A stretch of 27,770 nt of DNA from a virus: IMG/VR virus record IMGVR_UViG_3300021559_000022, positions 1 to 27,770 of that record. One strand, given 5' to 3'. The position numbers were made by a program, and so were the translations under genes. Numbering within the stretch: the first letter of the stretch is position 1; each line of letters begins with the position of its first letter. Of the stretch, positions 1 through 7,665 are shown piece after piece. Below the pieces are notes generated by a model that saw nothing but the letters and a program-made list of their open reading frames with translations, searched no databases and was not told the origin of the DNA.

Positions 1-551
1 GCCGCCGTGGCAAGGCCAGCGCGCACGCTGCTCGGAACCGTGACCTCCTGGCCTTCCAGGTAGAACGGATGCTCCGGCGAGCCGGCCTCCTGTACTGCCT
101 CGCCGATCTTGCCTGCGGCCGCACCGATCCATTGGCCTGGCTTGGACAGGATCGCCGCGACGTCTTTGCCTTCCTGCGTCTTCGGCTCGTAGGTATAGTC
201 GTTCTGGGCCGCGTGAATCGCGTTCACCGCGTCGTCCAGCGATGATCCGGTGGCGAGCATTCCGGCGCCCTTGAAGCCGCCGTAGACATTCGCCGCTGCG
301 CCGGTCGCCAACTTGGCGAAGCCTTCCCAGCCGCCCCCGCCGAATGCGCTTTTCGATGCAGGTTCGACCGGTGCGGCGGCCGGCGGCTTTTTCGGCGCGG
401 CCTCGTCATTTGCTGCCGTCGCATCCCGCGCCATTTGACTGCTTAGCGACGCACCGACGTCCTGCGCCATGCTGGCGCTGAGCGATTGCGGCGGTTGCTG
501 CGGTACCGCAGATGCGCCCGCGTCAGCCGCCATCTGCTCTGCCAGGCTCAC
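1..551 (-). CDS. Probable virion ejection or internal protein, N-terminal part (runs off window)
   Basis: An open frame starts with GTG at 551, in a GTGA overlap with the stop of the preceding gene, and stays open to base 1, giving at least 183 residues of a longer protein. The N-terminus is rich in Ala, Gln and Ser and carries a loose internal repeat: SLAEQMAADAGAS, then SASMAQDVGAS, then SSQMARD. A Lys/Pro/Ala-rich stretch follows (AAPKKPPAAAPVEP), then a Gly-rich segment with GGGGWEGFAKLATGAAANVYGG. I do not recognise a family. Its place directly after two gp7/gp20-like genes is where P22-type phages encode the largest ejection protein (gp16), so an injected protein is the most likely role. 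That rests on position only. The real length and any catalytic domain lie outside the window. Confidence 0.6.
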   Translation of the reverse strand, partial: MSLAEQMAADAGASAVPQQPPQSLSASMAQDVGASLSSQMARDATAANDEAAPKKPPAAAPVEPASKSAFGGGGWEGFAKLATGAAANVYGGFKGAGMLATGSSLDDAVNAIHAAQNDYTYEPKTQEGKDVAAILSKPGQWIGAAAGKIGEAVQEAGSPEHPFYLEGQEVTVPSSVRAGLATA

Positions 552-2068
552 CGAAAAAATCCCATCTGCTCGAGCGCGCCGGCCTTGCGCACCAAGTCGG
601 CCTTGTCAGGCTGTCGCGCGATAAAGGCGCGGGCCGCCGCCGGATTGCTCTTGGCAAGGTCCTGGTATTGCCAGATGCGCGGGTCAGCGCTGGCCTCGAA
701 CTGTTGCCGCCCTTCCTGATAGGCCTGCGGATCGCCCGCGCCGCGGTTCGACAGGCGCGTGGTCTGCAGGAAGTTGCGCTCCGCTTGGTTCATCATGACC
801 TGACCGCGCAGTGTCCCGGCAGCCTCTTTGATGGCATCCGGATCCATGTGCGAGTTCGGCTGCCCAGCTTCGACCAGCGCGCGCGCGGCGTCCGTGCCGG
901 CTGGCGTGGAAATGTTCAACTGCGCCATCGCCTTGTTCAACAGATTCGTATCGGTCTGCGCGTCGCCGGTCGCATTGATGTGGAAGCCCCGCAGGATGCC
1001 CGCCATGTACTGCTTCTTGTCGCCGCCCGGTCCGGTGAAAGCTGAAGGCGCCAGGCCCTCGATTGTCTTGGTCAGACCCGTCACGAGCGGCAGACTCTGC
1101 GCGCTGGCGTTCAGGCCCGTGAAATGGTCCGACATGTCCTTTGCCACTCCGCTTTGGGCTTGGACACCGGCCGGAGTCGGCCACGGCGAAGGAGCTGCAC
1201 CACCCGCTGCCCCACCACCCAAGCCAGCGGCGCCACCGATATAGTGCGGCTGGCCCTGCAGGTCCATAACAATGCCGGGCGCTACGCCTGTCTTCACCTC
1301 AGGCCCAGTCGCACCCATCGGCAGCGGTGACAGCGGATTGAGCTGCACCGGCTGCGCGCCCCCGCCCGGCCCGGTGACGCTGCCGATCGCGGGCGCCTGC
1401 GTGCCAGCGACAGCGGCTGTCGGCTCGAACTGCTGGGCCAGATGCAGCAGGGAAGACTTGGTTTTCGCATCCGGAACGTGATCGCCCAGGTTTTGCAGCA
1501 GCGACTTCGAATAGCTCGCAGCCTGTGTGAGAGCGGCCGGTGCATTCGGCCCCTGCTGCTGCACGTATGCATCGATCTTCGACTGGATGACGCCAGGCGC
1601 GTCCGCAGGCGTGTTCTGATCGCCCATCGATGACCGGATGATGCCGGCCAGGTCGTTTTTATAGTTCTGGCCGAGCTGCCGCGCGCTGTCGGCGAGCTTG
1701 AGCCGCGTGTCCTGCGTCTTCACGATGTTCTGCACAACGTCCTGCCCGGTCATCGGCAGATATTTAGTTGCGAACTTCGTCAACGCAACCGGATCGGCGT
1801 CGCCATTCGCGCCCACCAGCGGATTGCCGTCTGGATCCTTGCCGTTCTGCATGGACGATTGCAGCAATTGCCGCTCGCCCATCGCCTGCTGATTCTGCTG
1901 AGCCTGGGCTTGCGCGCTCGCCTGAAGGGCTTGCCCGGTTTGAAGTGTCTGCTTCGCCTGTTGGATGCCGATCTGCTTCTGTTGCAACCCCATCAGATCC
2001 GATAGGGTCTGGACTCCCTTGCCCGTATCGACGTTCGTTGCTACTGGCGCCCCGCCGAAATCAGGCAT
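548..2068 (-). CDS. Probable DNA ejection protein (P22 gp20-like position and composition)
   Basis: This 506-aa protein starts with ATG immediately after the stop of the 235-aa gene and ends in a GTGA overlap with the next gene. Residues about 25-75 form a Gln/Ala-rich, probably helical segment (QQKQIGIQQAKQTLQTGQ, then ASAQAQAQQNQQA). A Gly/Pro/Ala-rich low-complexity region lies near 225-300, and the C-terminal 200 residues look globular and helical. There is no signal peptide or obvious membrane segment. Podovirus ejection proteins typically show this mix of helical Gln-rich and low-complexity sequence, and the gene lies at the end of the virion module. Family membership is inferred from context and composition, not from a catalytic motif. 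Confidence 0.6.
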   Translation of the reverse strand: MPDFGGAPVATNVDTGKGVQTLSDLMGLQQKQIGIQQAKQTLQTGQALQASAQAQAQQNQQAMGERQLLQSSMQNGKDPDGNPLVGANGDADPVALTKFATKYLPMTGQDVVQNIVKTQDTRLKLADSARQLGQNYKNDLAGIIRSSMGDQNTPADAPGVIQSKIDAYVQQQGPNAPAALTQAASYSKSLLQNLGDHVPDAKTKSSLLHLAQQFEPTAAVAGTQAPAIGSVTGPGGGAQPVQLNPLSPLPMGATGPEVKTGVAPGIVMDLQGQPHYIGGAAGLGGGAAGGAAPSPWPTPAGVQAQSGVAKDMSDHFTGLNASAQSLPLVTGLTKTIEGLAPSAFTGPGGDKKQYMAGILRGFHINATGDAQTDTNLLNKAMAQLNISTPAGTDAARALVEAGQPNSHMDPDAIKEAAGTLRGQVMMNQAERNFLQTTRLSNRGAGDPQAYQEGRQQFEASADPRIWQYQDLAKSNPAAARAFIARQPDKADLVRKAGALEQMGFFR

Positions 2069-2776
2069 CTAAGCTCCCGCGCCTGCGCCTGCGCTGAAAG
2101 CGGAAGAATCGATCGTCGGCGTGTTCAAGTAGCTCGGCGTTTGACCCTGGCCGCTCAGAAGATATGCGAGTGGCACGCCCGATTGGCCGATCGCATTGGT
2201 CCCGCCGACGATGCCACCAGCAGTCGATGCGGCCGCGCCGGCCTGCGATTGCGCGATCCCGGTGCCGAGCTGAGTGCCGGATGTTCCGACCTGTGTGGCT
2301 GCATTCTGACCGAGCCCGGCGATGCCGGAGAGGCGCGAGAAGATTGCATTGTTCTGCGTCTGAAAGCGATTGAACGCGTTCTGATAGCCGGTCGCCGCCA
2401 TGTTCTGATTGAACGACATCAGATCCTTCAGCGCCGGCCCCGATAGAGCCCCGATCCCAGGCGTATCGGCATTGCGCAGCGCTTGGCCTCCAGTTTGCAG
2501 CTGGAATTGATAGCCGGGGTCGAGGTTGTTCAGGAAGTCCTGCGGTGAGAAGCTTCGATTGAGTTGCCCGCCCGGTGCGAGCATGCTGTTCAGTTGCGAG
2601 GTTGCGCCATAGCCGGCCTGGATGAACGGCTGCTCTTGGGCGTTGATCGTGTTGAACATGCCGAGCTGCGTGTTCGCAGCCTTAACTTGACCTCCGGCCT
2701 GTGTATTGGCGGCCATGTTAGAGCCGATAGCGCCGACGAGAGCAGCGCCACCGATGGCAACAGCAACAGCACTCAT
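2069..2776 (-). CDS. Probable DNA transfer/ejection protein (P22 gp7-like)
   Basis: This 235-aa protein begins with a small hydrophobic Ala/Gly helix (SAVAVAIGGAALVGAIGSN) followed by residues rich in Ala, Gln and Asn. The middle holds QPFIQAGYGATSQLNSML and DFLNNLDPGYQFQLQTGGQA, a pattern I associate with small phage virion proteins annotated as DNA transfer or ejection proteins. The C-terminal third is Gly/Ala/Gln-rich. The hydrophobic, glycine-zipper-like N-terminus would suit a protein that enters or crosses a membrane during DNA delivery. It overlaps the cupin-SET gene by four bases (ATGA) and abuts the 506-aa gene, so the three ejection-type genes look cotranslated. Confidence 0.6.
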   Translation of the reverse strand: MSAVAVAIGGAALVGAIGSNMAANTQAGGQVKAANTQLGMFNTINAQEQPFIQAGYGATSQLNSMLAPGGQLNRSFSPQDFLNNLDPGYQFQLQTGGQALRNADTPGIGALSGPALKDLMSFNQNMAATGYQNAFNRFQTQNNAIFSRLSGIAGLGQNAATQVGTSGTQLGTGIAQSQAGAAASTAGGIVGGTNAIGQSGVPLAYLLSGQGQTPSYLNTPTIDSSAFSAGAGAGA

Positions 2777-3627
2777 GCCGCCCTCTTAATCTGCAATTCT
2801 AGTGAGCGACAATAATCGATCGTGATTTCCTCGCCGTCATCACCGCCAACGCAACCGCGAATGTTGCGCAGGGCAACCAGATCGATATCACCATTGGCCC
2901 GCAAGACCATCAGCGCATTCGGATCTTTGGCGTGGTTGGTGTAGCGTCCCGCTGGTGTACGCTTTCCATCGACGCGTGCCGGCATGATCAACTCTCCTAT
3001 CTCGATAGGTGCCGTGGCGATCAGCCCTCGGCCTTCGATGCAGGATGCGCCGACCTTGCACTTGTATCCGCCCAGCGGGATCTGATCGGATTCGTCTTCG
3101 CTCTGGGCTCGCGCTGTCTCGCCCGAAATGCCGAATTCCTTGAACACGACAAAGTAATCGGCGCGGTCTTCTTCCCGTTGCAATATCCTGCTCTGACGCG
3201 TGATGGCAGCGCGCTCTTCCCATCCGATGCTCTTATCCAGGAACATTGCCTCCAAGCGCTCTACGTCGTTCTCCTCAGTCGGATAGACATTGAGCCACAC
3301 CATATCTTCATGGACCCAACCGACCTTACGGCCTGGCTTACCCGTGAAGATCATCGGCGCTATGAGCTCGGTCACGCTGCCGTTCTCATTGATGATCGAT
3401 ACGCGCCCGCGCAGGAAAATGTTCAGATGCTCGGCCCTTTGCCGATGCCCGATCGCGAGCGTTCCGGCCGGAATATGCACTTCTCGGATGTAGATTCCCG
3501 GGCTGAAGCGGTGGATCACCGGGCAATCGATTTGCGGCAGTTGCAGCATGCCGACCTCTGCGCGCTCCAGATTCGCCCAGACAGCCGCCAGTACGCCGTG
3601 AACGGCAGTAGCAAAAAGCTCGCTCAT
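2773..3627 (-). CDS. Cupin-like plus SET-domain fusion protein (putative protein lysine methyltransferase)
   Basis: The 284-aa product has two recognisable parts. Residues about 36-130 look like a cupin beta-barrel: IYIREVHIPAGTLAIGHRQ, then HLNIFLRGRVSIINENG, then VWLNVYPTEEN. Residues about 188-275 match a SET domain: the SAM-side EGRGLIATAPIEIGELI (198-214), the RYTNHAKDPNA segment (229-239) corresponding to the NHS/C-x-PN motif, and GEEITIDY (265-272) with the expected catalytic Tyr272. SET enzymes transfer a methyl group from SAM to protein lysines. A helical, charged linker (130-187) joins the halves. There is no Cys cluster resembling pre- or post-SET zinc sites. The gene overlaps both neighbours by four bases inside the virion module, so a virion protein or an early host target delivered with the DNA are both possible. 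The domain call is strong; the substrate is unknown. Confidence 0.8.
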   Translation of the reverse strand: MSELFATAVHGVLAAVWANLERAEVGMLQLPQIDCPVIHRFSPGIYIREVHIPAGTLAIGHRQRAEHLNIFLRGRVSIINENGSVTELIAPMIFTGKPGRKVGWVHEDMVWLNVYPTEENDVERLEAMFLDKSIGWEERAAITRQSRILQREEDRADYFVVFKEFGISGETARAQSEDESDQIPLGGYKCKVGASCIEGRGLIATAPIEIGELIMPARVDGKRTPAGRYTNHAKDPNALMVLRANGDIDLVALRNIRGCVGGDDGEEITIDYCRSLELQIKRAA

Positions 3628-3962
3628 TGGATCAGCAACCCGGAGGCGGTGAACGTGATCGCCGCGGCGGCGGCGGCAAAGGCGTGGATCTGATGGCCGG
3701 CCGGCAGGACCTGGCCGGACAGCTCGGGCGAGACGTAGGACTCGCCCGGTGCGATGGTTCTGGCTGAAATCAAGGTCGTTCCCGGTCCGAGCGCTCCACC
3801 GGGAGTGATCCCGGCAGTTATCTGAATTGCGCCCGCCGTGGTGTTGGTGAACACCGCGCGGCCGACCTTGGCCGTAGTCTGCGTGGGGGCAGTATAGATC
3901 GCAACATCGGCGCTGCCAAGCTGCGCCGGAGCGACCAGAAGAACCTGCAGTACGGTGGTCAC
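3624..3962 (-). CDS. Small beta-rich virion protein, paralogue of the gene at 4824-5153
   Basis: This 112-aa protein is rich in Ala, Thr, Gly and Ile and has almost no charged residues, which is typical of beta-sandwich decoration or fibre-base proteins. It aligns end to end with the 109-aa product at 4824-5153. Both have an N-terminal strand with a (Q)LGSADVAIYTAPTQ / (Q)GAVGVAQTVIYTVPTN segment, then FTNTTAGAIQITAGI versus ISNTALVPVSVTVWAG, then a GTTLISARTIAPGES / STQLIPGVSIPATS segment. It overlaps the cupin-SET gene and the 211-aa gene by four bases each. I infer a virion role from position and composition only. Confidence 0.65.
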   Translation of the reverse strand: MTTVLQVLLVAPAQLGSADVAIYTAPTQTTAKVGRAVFTNTTAGAIQITAGITPGGALGPGTTLISARTIAPGESYVSPELSGQVLPAGHQIHAFAAAAAAITFTASGLLIQ

Positions 3963-4594
3963 ACTGGCAGCTCAGCCCATATCATTCCGAGATTGACCGC
4001 AGAAGCAGCCGAGGCGCCCCCCAGAGCGACGAAGGTAATGATGCCGCCCGGAGGCACCACCACCGAGCCCTCGAAGTCCTCGTAGAAGCCAAGATCTTCG
4101 CCGGTGGTCGCGATGGCCGCCGTGTTATGCATCACATCGAACATCGCCACCGGGGCCACCGCAACGGTCGCCACGGTGTACGCGATGCCCGCACCGGCCG
4201 CGCCTCCGAAATAATTGTTGCCATAGGATGAGGCTGCGGTAATGCTCGTCGGGGCCGTCGATTGCGCGATGCCGCGCGCCAGCGCGATCCCAGTCAGGCT
4301 GGCCGATGTGACGGCCACATTGCCGGACACTTTCAGAAGGTGCAGATCAACGCCATTGATGCCGCTCGAGCTGCTCGAATTCCAAACAATCAGCCCAGTC
4401 ATGGCGGTTCCGGCCGCCGATAGCGTCTGCAATGCGCCCCGTGCCGTGTAGACGAATCCGGATTTCGCCATCGCCGAATAGCGCGGCATGACCTCGGAGA
4501 CGCCGAATTCGCCCAACCACAACTGAAGGGCGTTCTGTGTACCGGTCAGTCGCGCTTTTGTGAGGGCTACAACTGTTTGACCTTGAACTAGCAT
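3959..4594 (-). CDS. Beta-rich virion protein, related to the gene at 10254-10823
   Basis: The 211-aa product starts MLVQGQTVVALTKARLTGTQ and is dominated by Ala, Gly, Ser, Thr and Val. Its central and C-terminal parts resemble the 189-aa product at 10254-10823: both have a RGALQTLSAAGTAMTG / TAALTGMTAFGTAAATG segment followed by an (I/L)(V/L)WN motif, a QSTAPTSI / QTSAPTST segment, and end in nearly the same string (MIWAELPV versus LVWAELTFK). It is probably a beta-sheet surface or tail-tip component. It starts nine bases downstream of the stop of the 72-aa gene. Confidence 0.65.
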   Translation of the reverse strand: MLVQGQTVVALTKARLTGTQNALQLWLGEFGVSEVMPRYSAMAKSGFVYTARGALQTLSAAGTAMTGLIVWNSSSSSGINGVDLHLLKVSGNVAVTSASLTGIALARGIAQSTAPTSITAASSYGNNYFGGAAGAGIAYTVATVAVAPVAMFDVMHNTAAIATTGEDLGFYEDFEGSVVVPPGGIITFVALGGASAASAVNLGMIWAELPV

Positions 4595-4603
4595 GTCATC
4601 TCC

Positions 4604-4822
4604 TCACTGGGTTGAGAGATTCTCGTCCGCGCGAATATCTTCCGGATCTATCTCTGGATCGTTCAATAGCGCAATCGACGTGCTGATCACCTTGAGTTCA
4701 TGCAGCGACGCCGCCATCAGATCGGCGATCTTCTGAAGCTGCCCGTTCATTTCCTGCGCAGCGTTCGGCGGCAGCACTGGCGTGGCGGCAGATTGGATCG
4801 GCGGAAAAATGGTGATCGGCAT
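4604..4822 (-). CDS. Small hypothetical virion-module protein with a short coiled coil
   Basis: The 72-aa product has a Pro-rich N-terminus (MPITIFPPIQSAATPVLPP), a helical middle with heptad-like spacing (NGQLQKIADLMAASLHELK) and an acidic tail (DPEIDPEDIRADENL). I do not recognise it. The gene lies one base downstream of the stop of the 109-aa gene and is spaced nine bases from the next, so it belongs to the same transcript. A small adaptor or assembly protein is plausible but not shown. Confidence 0.55.
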   Translation of the reverse strand: MPITIFPPIQSAATPVLPPNAAQEMNGQLQKIADLMAASLHELKVISTSIALLNDPEIDPEDIRADENLSTQ

Positions 4823-4823
4823 G

Positions 4824-5153
4824 TCAGACCGCCTGCGCTCCGCTCACGAAAATATTGCATCCCGCCGCGCTGGCCTGCGCCGCAATCGTGTCGCCTGCAT
4901 TCAGGATCTGCGTGCCGGTCCATTGAAAGATGCTCGTCGCCGGAATCGATACGCCAGGGATCAATTGCGTCGATGCGCTAAGGCCAACGCCGGCCCACAC
5001 GGTAACGGATACGGGAACCAGTGCGGTGTTCGAAATGTCGATGTCCTTCAGATACGCAACCATGTTGGTCGGCACCGTGTAAATCACGGTCTGCGCCACG
5101 CCGACCGCACCCTGCGCGAGCTTGGTGGGTGTGACGATCTGAAAGGCGGCCAT
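4824..5153 (-). CDS. Small beta-rich virion protein, paralogue of the gene at 3624-3962
   Basis: The 109-aa protein is uncharged and beta-prone, with the segments TKLAQGAVGVAQTVIYTVP, DIDISNTALVPVSVTVWAG and TSIFQWTGTQILNAGDTIA. It is collinear with the 112-aa product at 3624-3962, so the two look like a duplicated gene separated by two unrelated ones. The ILNAGDTIAAQAS segment is a pattern common in small phage structural proteins. Its start codon overlaps the previous stop by one base (TGATG). Confidence 0.65.
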   Translation of the reverse strand: MAAFQIVTPTKLAQGAVGVAQTVIYTVPTNMVAYLKDIDISNTALVPVSVTVWAGVGLSASTQLIPGVSIPATSIFQWTGTQILNAGDTIAAQASAAGCNIFVSGAQAV

Positions 5154-5416
5154 CAGACATCCAGCCAGATCAGCGTGTTCGGCGTCACCGGATTCGGCGG
5201 CACGGTGTCATCCTCTGGAATCGAGAGGAACACGGCCGGCGGCACGATGATCGGCGTGCCGGGCCCGCTCAGAGTCTGCTTGCCGATGTTGTACAGGAAC
5301 AGGTACCAGTTGACGCCAATGATGATCTTGCCGGTTGGCTTACCGGTTTGCGCGTCCATCTCAGCCACGCCGAACGGTTCGGTCTGAGGCGGGATGGTCT
5401 GAGGCAAGAGGCTCAT
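5153..5416 (-). CDS. Small hypothetical virion-module protein
   Basis: The 87-aa product is Pro-rich with one compact central segment (KIIIGVNWYLFLYNIGKQTL) and otherwise extended sequence. I do not recognise a family. Its ATG overlaps the stop of the gp10-like gene by four bases, suggesting translational coupling to that plug protein, so a partner or tail-tip accessory role is possible. No signal peptide is visible; the aromatic IIIGVNWYLFLYNI stretch is too short and polar to call a membrane segment. Confidence 0.55.
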   Translation of the reverse strand: MSLLPQTIPPQTEPFGVAEMDAQTGKPTGKIIIGVNWYLFLYNIGKQTLSGPGTPIIVPPAVFLSIPEDDTVPPNPVTPNTLIWLDV

Positions 5417-7665
5417 GCGCTGAACGCCCGCAGAGTCACGCCGATCAGATCGCGCTTGACCGGATCGATCACTTCCAGATCCACAACGTTGTCACGTCCG
5501 AATGCGAGCTTGCGCCACATCGTGCGCGTTTTGTACTGGCCGATCTGCCCGATGGGGGCGGACCAGCGCTGCCCGAAGGTCTTGCCGCCGTCGCGCGAAA
5601 TCGCAATGCTCGCCTGCGGATTCGAGCCGAGGCCGCTCGCATTGCCAACGCCAGGAACGAAATCGAGTTGCAGGTTCGCCATGAAGACGCGACCGCGCTG
5701 CCCTTTATCCCAGATGTGCGGCGAGCGGCGCTTGGCAAGGATCGGCCAGCCGGAATCGGTAAAGGCATTGCGCGTTAGCTGATAGATCGAACCGCATTGA
5801 TAGTCCCCAACGATGCGCATGCCCTGAAAATTCATGAAGCAGTTAGAGCGGTGCCGGTGAAACTTTGCCAGATACGGATCGTAGGACAGGCGCTTGTGCA
5901 GAAGCTGAGACTGCGAGTCATAGCACCAAGTCACGTCCGCCGTCGGGAACGTGAGCACGTAGAACTCGTGCGTGTCCTCCTGGTAGGTGTAGCCGATCGC
6001 ATCCGAGGTGATCGGATATTGCGCGAGCTCCGTGCTGAAAGCCGGAGTGGACACCACATTGACGCTGAACCCGCTCGACAGAAGGATCACATTTTCGCCG
6101 CGCTCAGAGCGGCCGAACCAGATCAAGCCTTCCGTGCCGAACCGTGCGACGGAGTGCTTTGCCTTGCAGCCGGCCTGAATCGGCGTGCCGACCAACCTCT
6201 GGAACGCGAAATATTGGCCGCCCGCGTCGTACCAGATTTCGGTCGTCTTGTCGCCGATGAGCCAGAGCTGCTCCTTGTTTTCCATGACCGCGACCAGATT
6301 GTCGGCCGAGCTGTCCTTGAGCGCGAAGTTGGTCGCGTTGAATGTGATCCCGTACTGCACGCCGTTCGTGTAGAAGGTCTGCGTCCCCGGCTGATTGAAG
6401 ATCCACCAGCCATCGATGAAAGCAACGGTGTCGGCTCCAAGAAAGGCCGGATCAGTAATTTGCGAAAAAGCTTGCGTTGAGATGTTGTAGAGGTACCCGT
6501 ATGGCCCATCGACGATCACCGCATAGCCACCGATGTTGTTGTCGCGGATGTGGACTGGCCCTAGATTGGTCAACAGTGTGCCGACCGATGTCAAGGCCAA
6601 CGTCGGAAAAGACGTGGCAGTCGCCGGTGTCGCAACCGTCACCAGATAGCAGGTATTGCCGATCACCGCGAGGGCGGTCTGATCGTTCGGCAATTCCCAC
6701 AGCCCGCGCACTGGCAAATTTAGCACCGAAGACGGCAGTGGCCATGTCGTAGCAACCGGCGATGAGAACGGCTGTGTTGGAGGCGTGAAATTGCTTGTGT
6801 ATTGAGCGACGTTGCTGATCCGAATCTCGTCGATATATCCATCAAACTGTTGACCGAAGGCTTGTCCTATTGCACCGATTGCCAATCCTTGGGAATTATC
6901 GAGGGTACCAGACAAAGTGCCACTGCCGAATGAGACGCCATCGTAATAGCACGTGATCGTGCTGCCGCTACGAACCATTGCAAGGTGGTGCCAGATACCA
7001 GTCGAAACCACTGAACTACTGGTTACATGGAATCCATAGGTACCAGCAACCACACTGGCATAAAAGTCCAAGTGCCCTGACGCATCAAGTTGAAATAAGA
7101 CCCACTTAGGCGCGACTGCTCCAGAGCCAACAAAAGCAGAATCTCCGAAACTAGTGGAAAGATTGTTCCAATATGCGAATAACTCAACCGTGAAATCTCC
7201 GGTAAACGCCCATTGAGTGGCAAATGGTGTCGTGATGTAGTGTGTAAGTTGAGTATCGAGCGATGCATTACCGAACTTGAAATGCGAAGTAGTCAGCGTC
7301 GCGCTGTTGACAGGGCTCCAAGTGCTGCCGCCCAAATCCGTGAAAACATTCGATCCATTGGGTCCGTCCAGATGCAGCAAAGCCAGCACGCCAGCAGATC
7401 CTCCGCCGCCTCCCCCACCGCTTCCGCCACCACCAGTGCCTCCGCTTACTGTTCCACCTGGGCTGCCACCGCCAGGCGCCGCCGCAAGTTGGAAAAGGCC
7501 AGGACAGCCAAGCAGCCCTACGACTTCCTTCGCGTTCTGCTTGTCGACCTCCACATACCAATTAATGCAGGTCTGATTGTTTTGCAGAGGGTTCGGAGCG
7601 GTGTCCTCGCCACCGACGAATCCAAAATCTCCGAAGAGCTGAAGAGGTGCAGACTCGCCGGCCAT
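5413..7665 (-). CDS. P22 gp10-like packaged-DNA stabilisation (tail hub/plug) protein with an inserted LamG domain
   Basis: The 750-aa product opens with residues about 1-62 that match the start of P22 gp10-type proteins (NNQTCINWYVEVDKQNAKE, then GLLGCPGLFQL), and the matching beta-propeller-like body resumes after residue 312 (LPVRGLWELPNDQTALAVIG, later YDPYLAKFHRHRSNCF and QRWSAPIGQIGQYKTRTMWR). P22 gp10 is about 470 residues. The extra length here is a Gly-rich linker (about 65-91) and a LamG/concanavalin-like lectin domain (about 92-300: LALLHLDG, TGDFTVELFAYW, IWHHLAMVRSG, DGYIDEIRISNVAQYTSNFTPP). gp10 closes the portal channel after packaging. The insert adds a probable sugar- or surface-binding module. 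The neighbouring gene encodes a free-standing copy of the same domain. Confidence 0.8.
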   Translation of the reverse strand: MAGESAPLQLFGDFGFVGGEDTAPNPLQNNQTCINWYVEVDKQNAKEVVGLLGCPGLFQLAAAPGGGSPGGTVSGGTGGGGSGGGGGGGSAGVLALLHLDGPNGSNVFTDLGGSTWSPVNSATLTTSHFKFGNASLDTQLTHYITTPFATQWAFTGDFTVELFAYWNNLSTSFGDSAFVGSGAVAPKWVLFQLDASGHLDFYASVVAGTYGFHVTSSSVVSTGIWHHLAMVRSGSTITCYYDGVSFGSGTLSGTLDNSQGLAIGAIGQAFGQQFDGYIDEIRISNVAQYTSNFTPPTQPFSSPVATTWPLPSSVLNLPVRGLWELPNDQTALAVIGNTCYLVTVATPATATSFPTLALTSVGTLLTNLGPVHIRDNNIGGYAVIVDGPYGYLYNISTQAFSQITDPAFLGADTVAFIDGWWIFNQPGTQTFYTNGVQYGITFNATNFALKDSSADNLVAVMENKEQLWLIGDKTTEIWYDAGGQYFAFQRLVGTPIQAGCKAKHSVARFGTEGLIWFGRSERGENVILLSSGFSVNVVSTPAFSTELAQYPITSDAIGYTYQEDTHEFYVLTFPTADVTWCYDSQSQLLHKRLSYDPYLAKFHRHRSNCFMNFQGMRIVGDYQCGSIYQLTRNAFTDSGWPILAKRRSPHIWDKGQRGRVFMANLQLDFVPGVGNASGLGSNPQASIAISRDGGKTFGQRWSAPIGQIGQYKTRTMWRKLAFGRDNVVDLEVIDPVKRDLIGVTLRAFSA

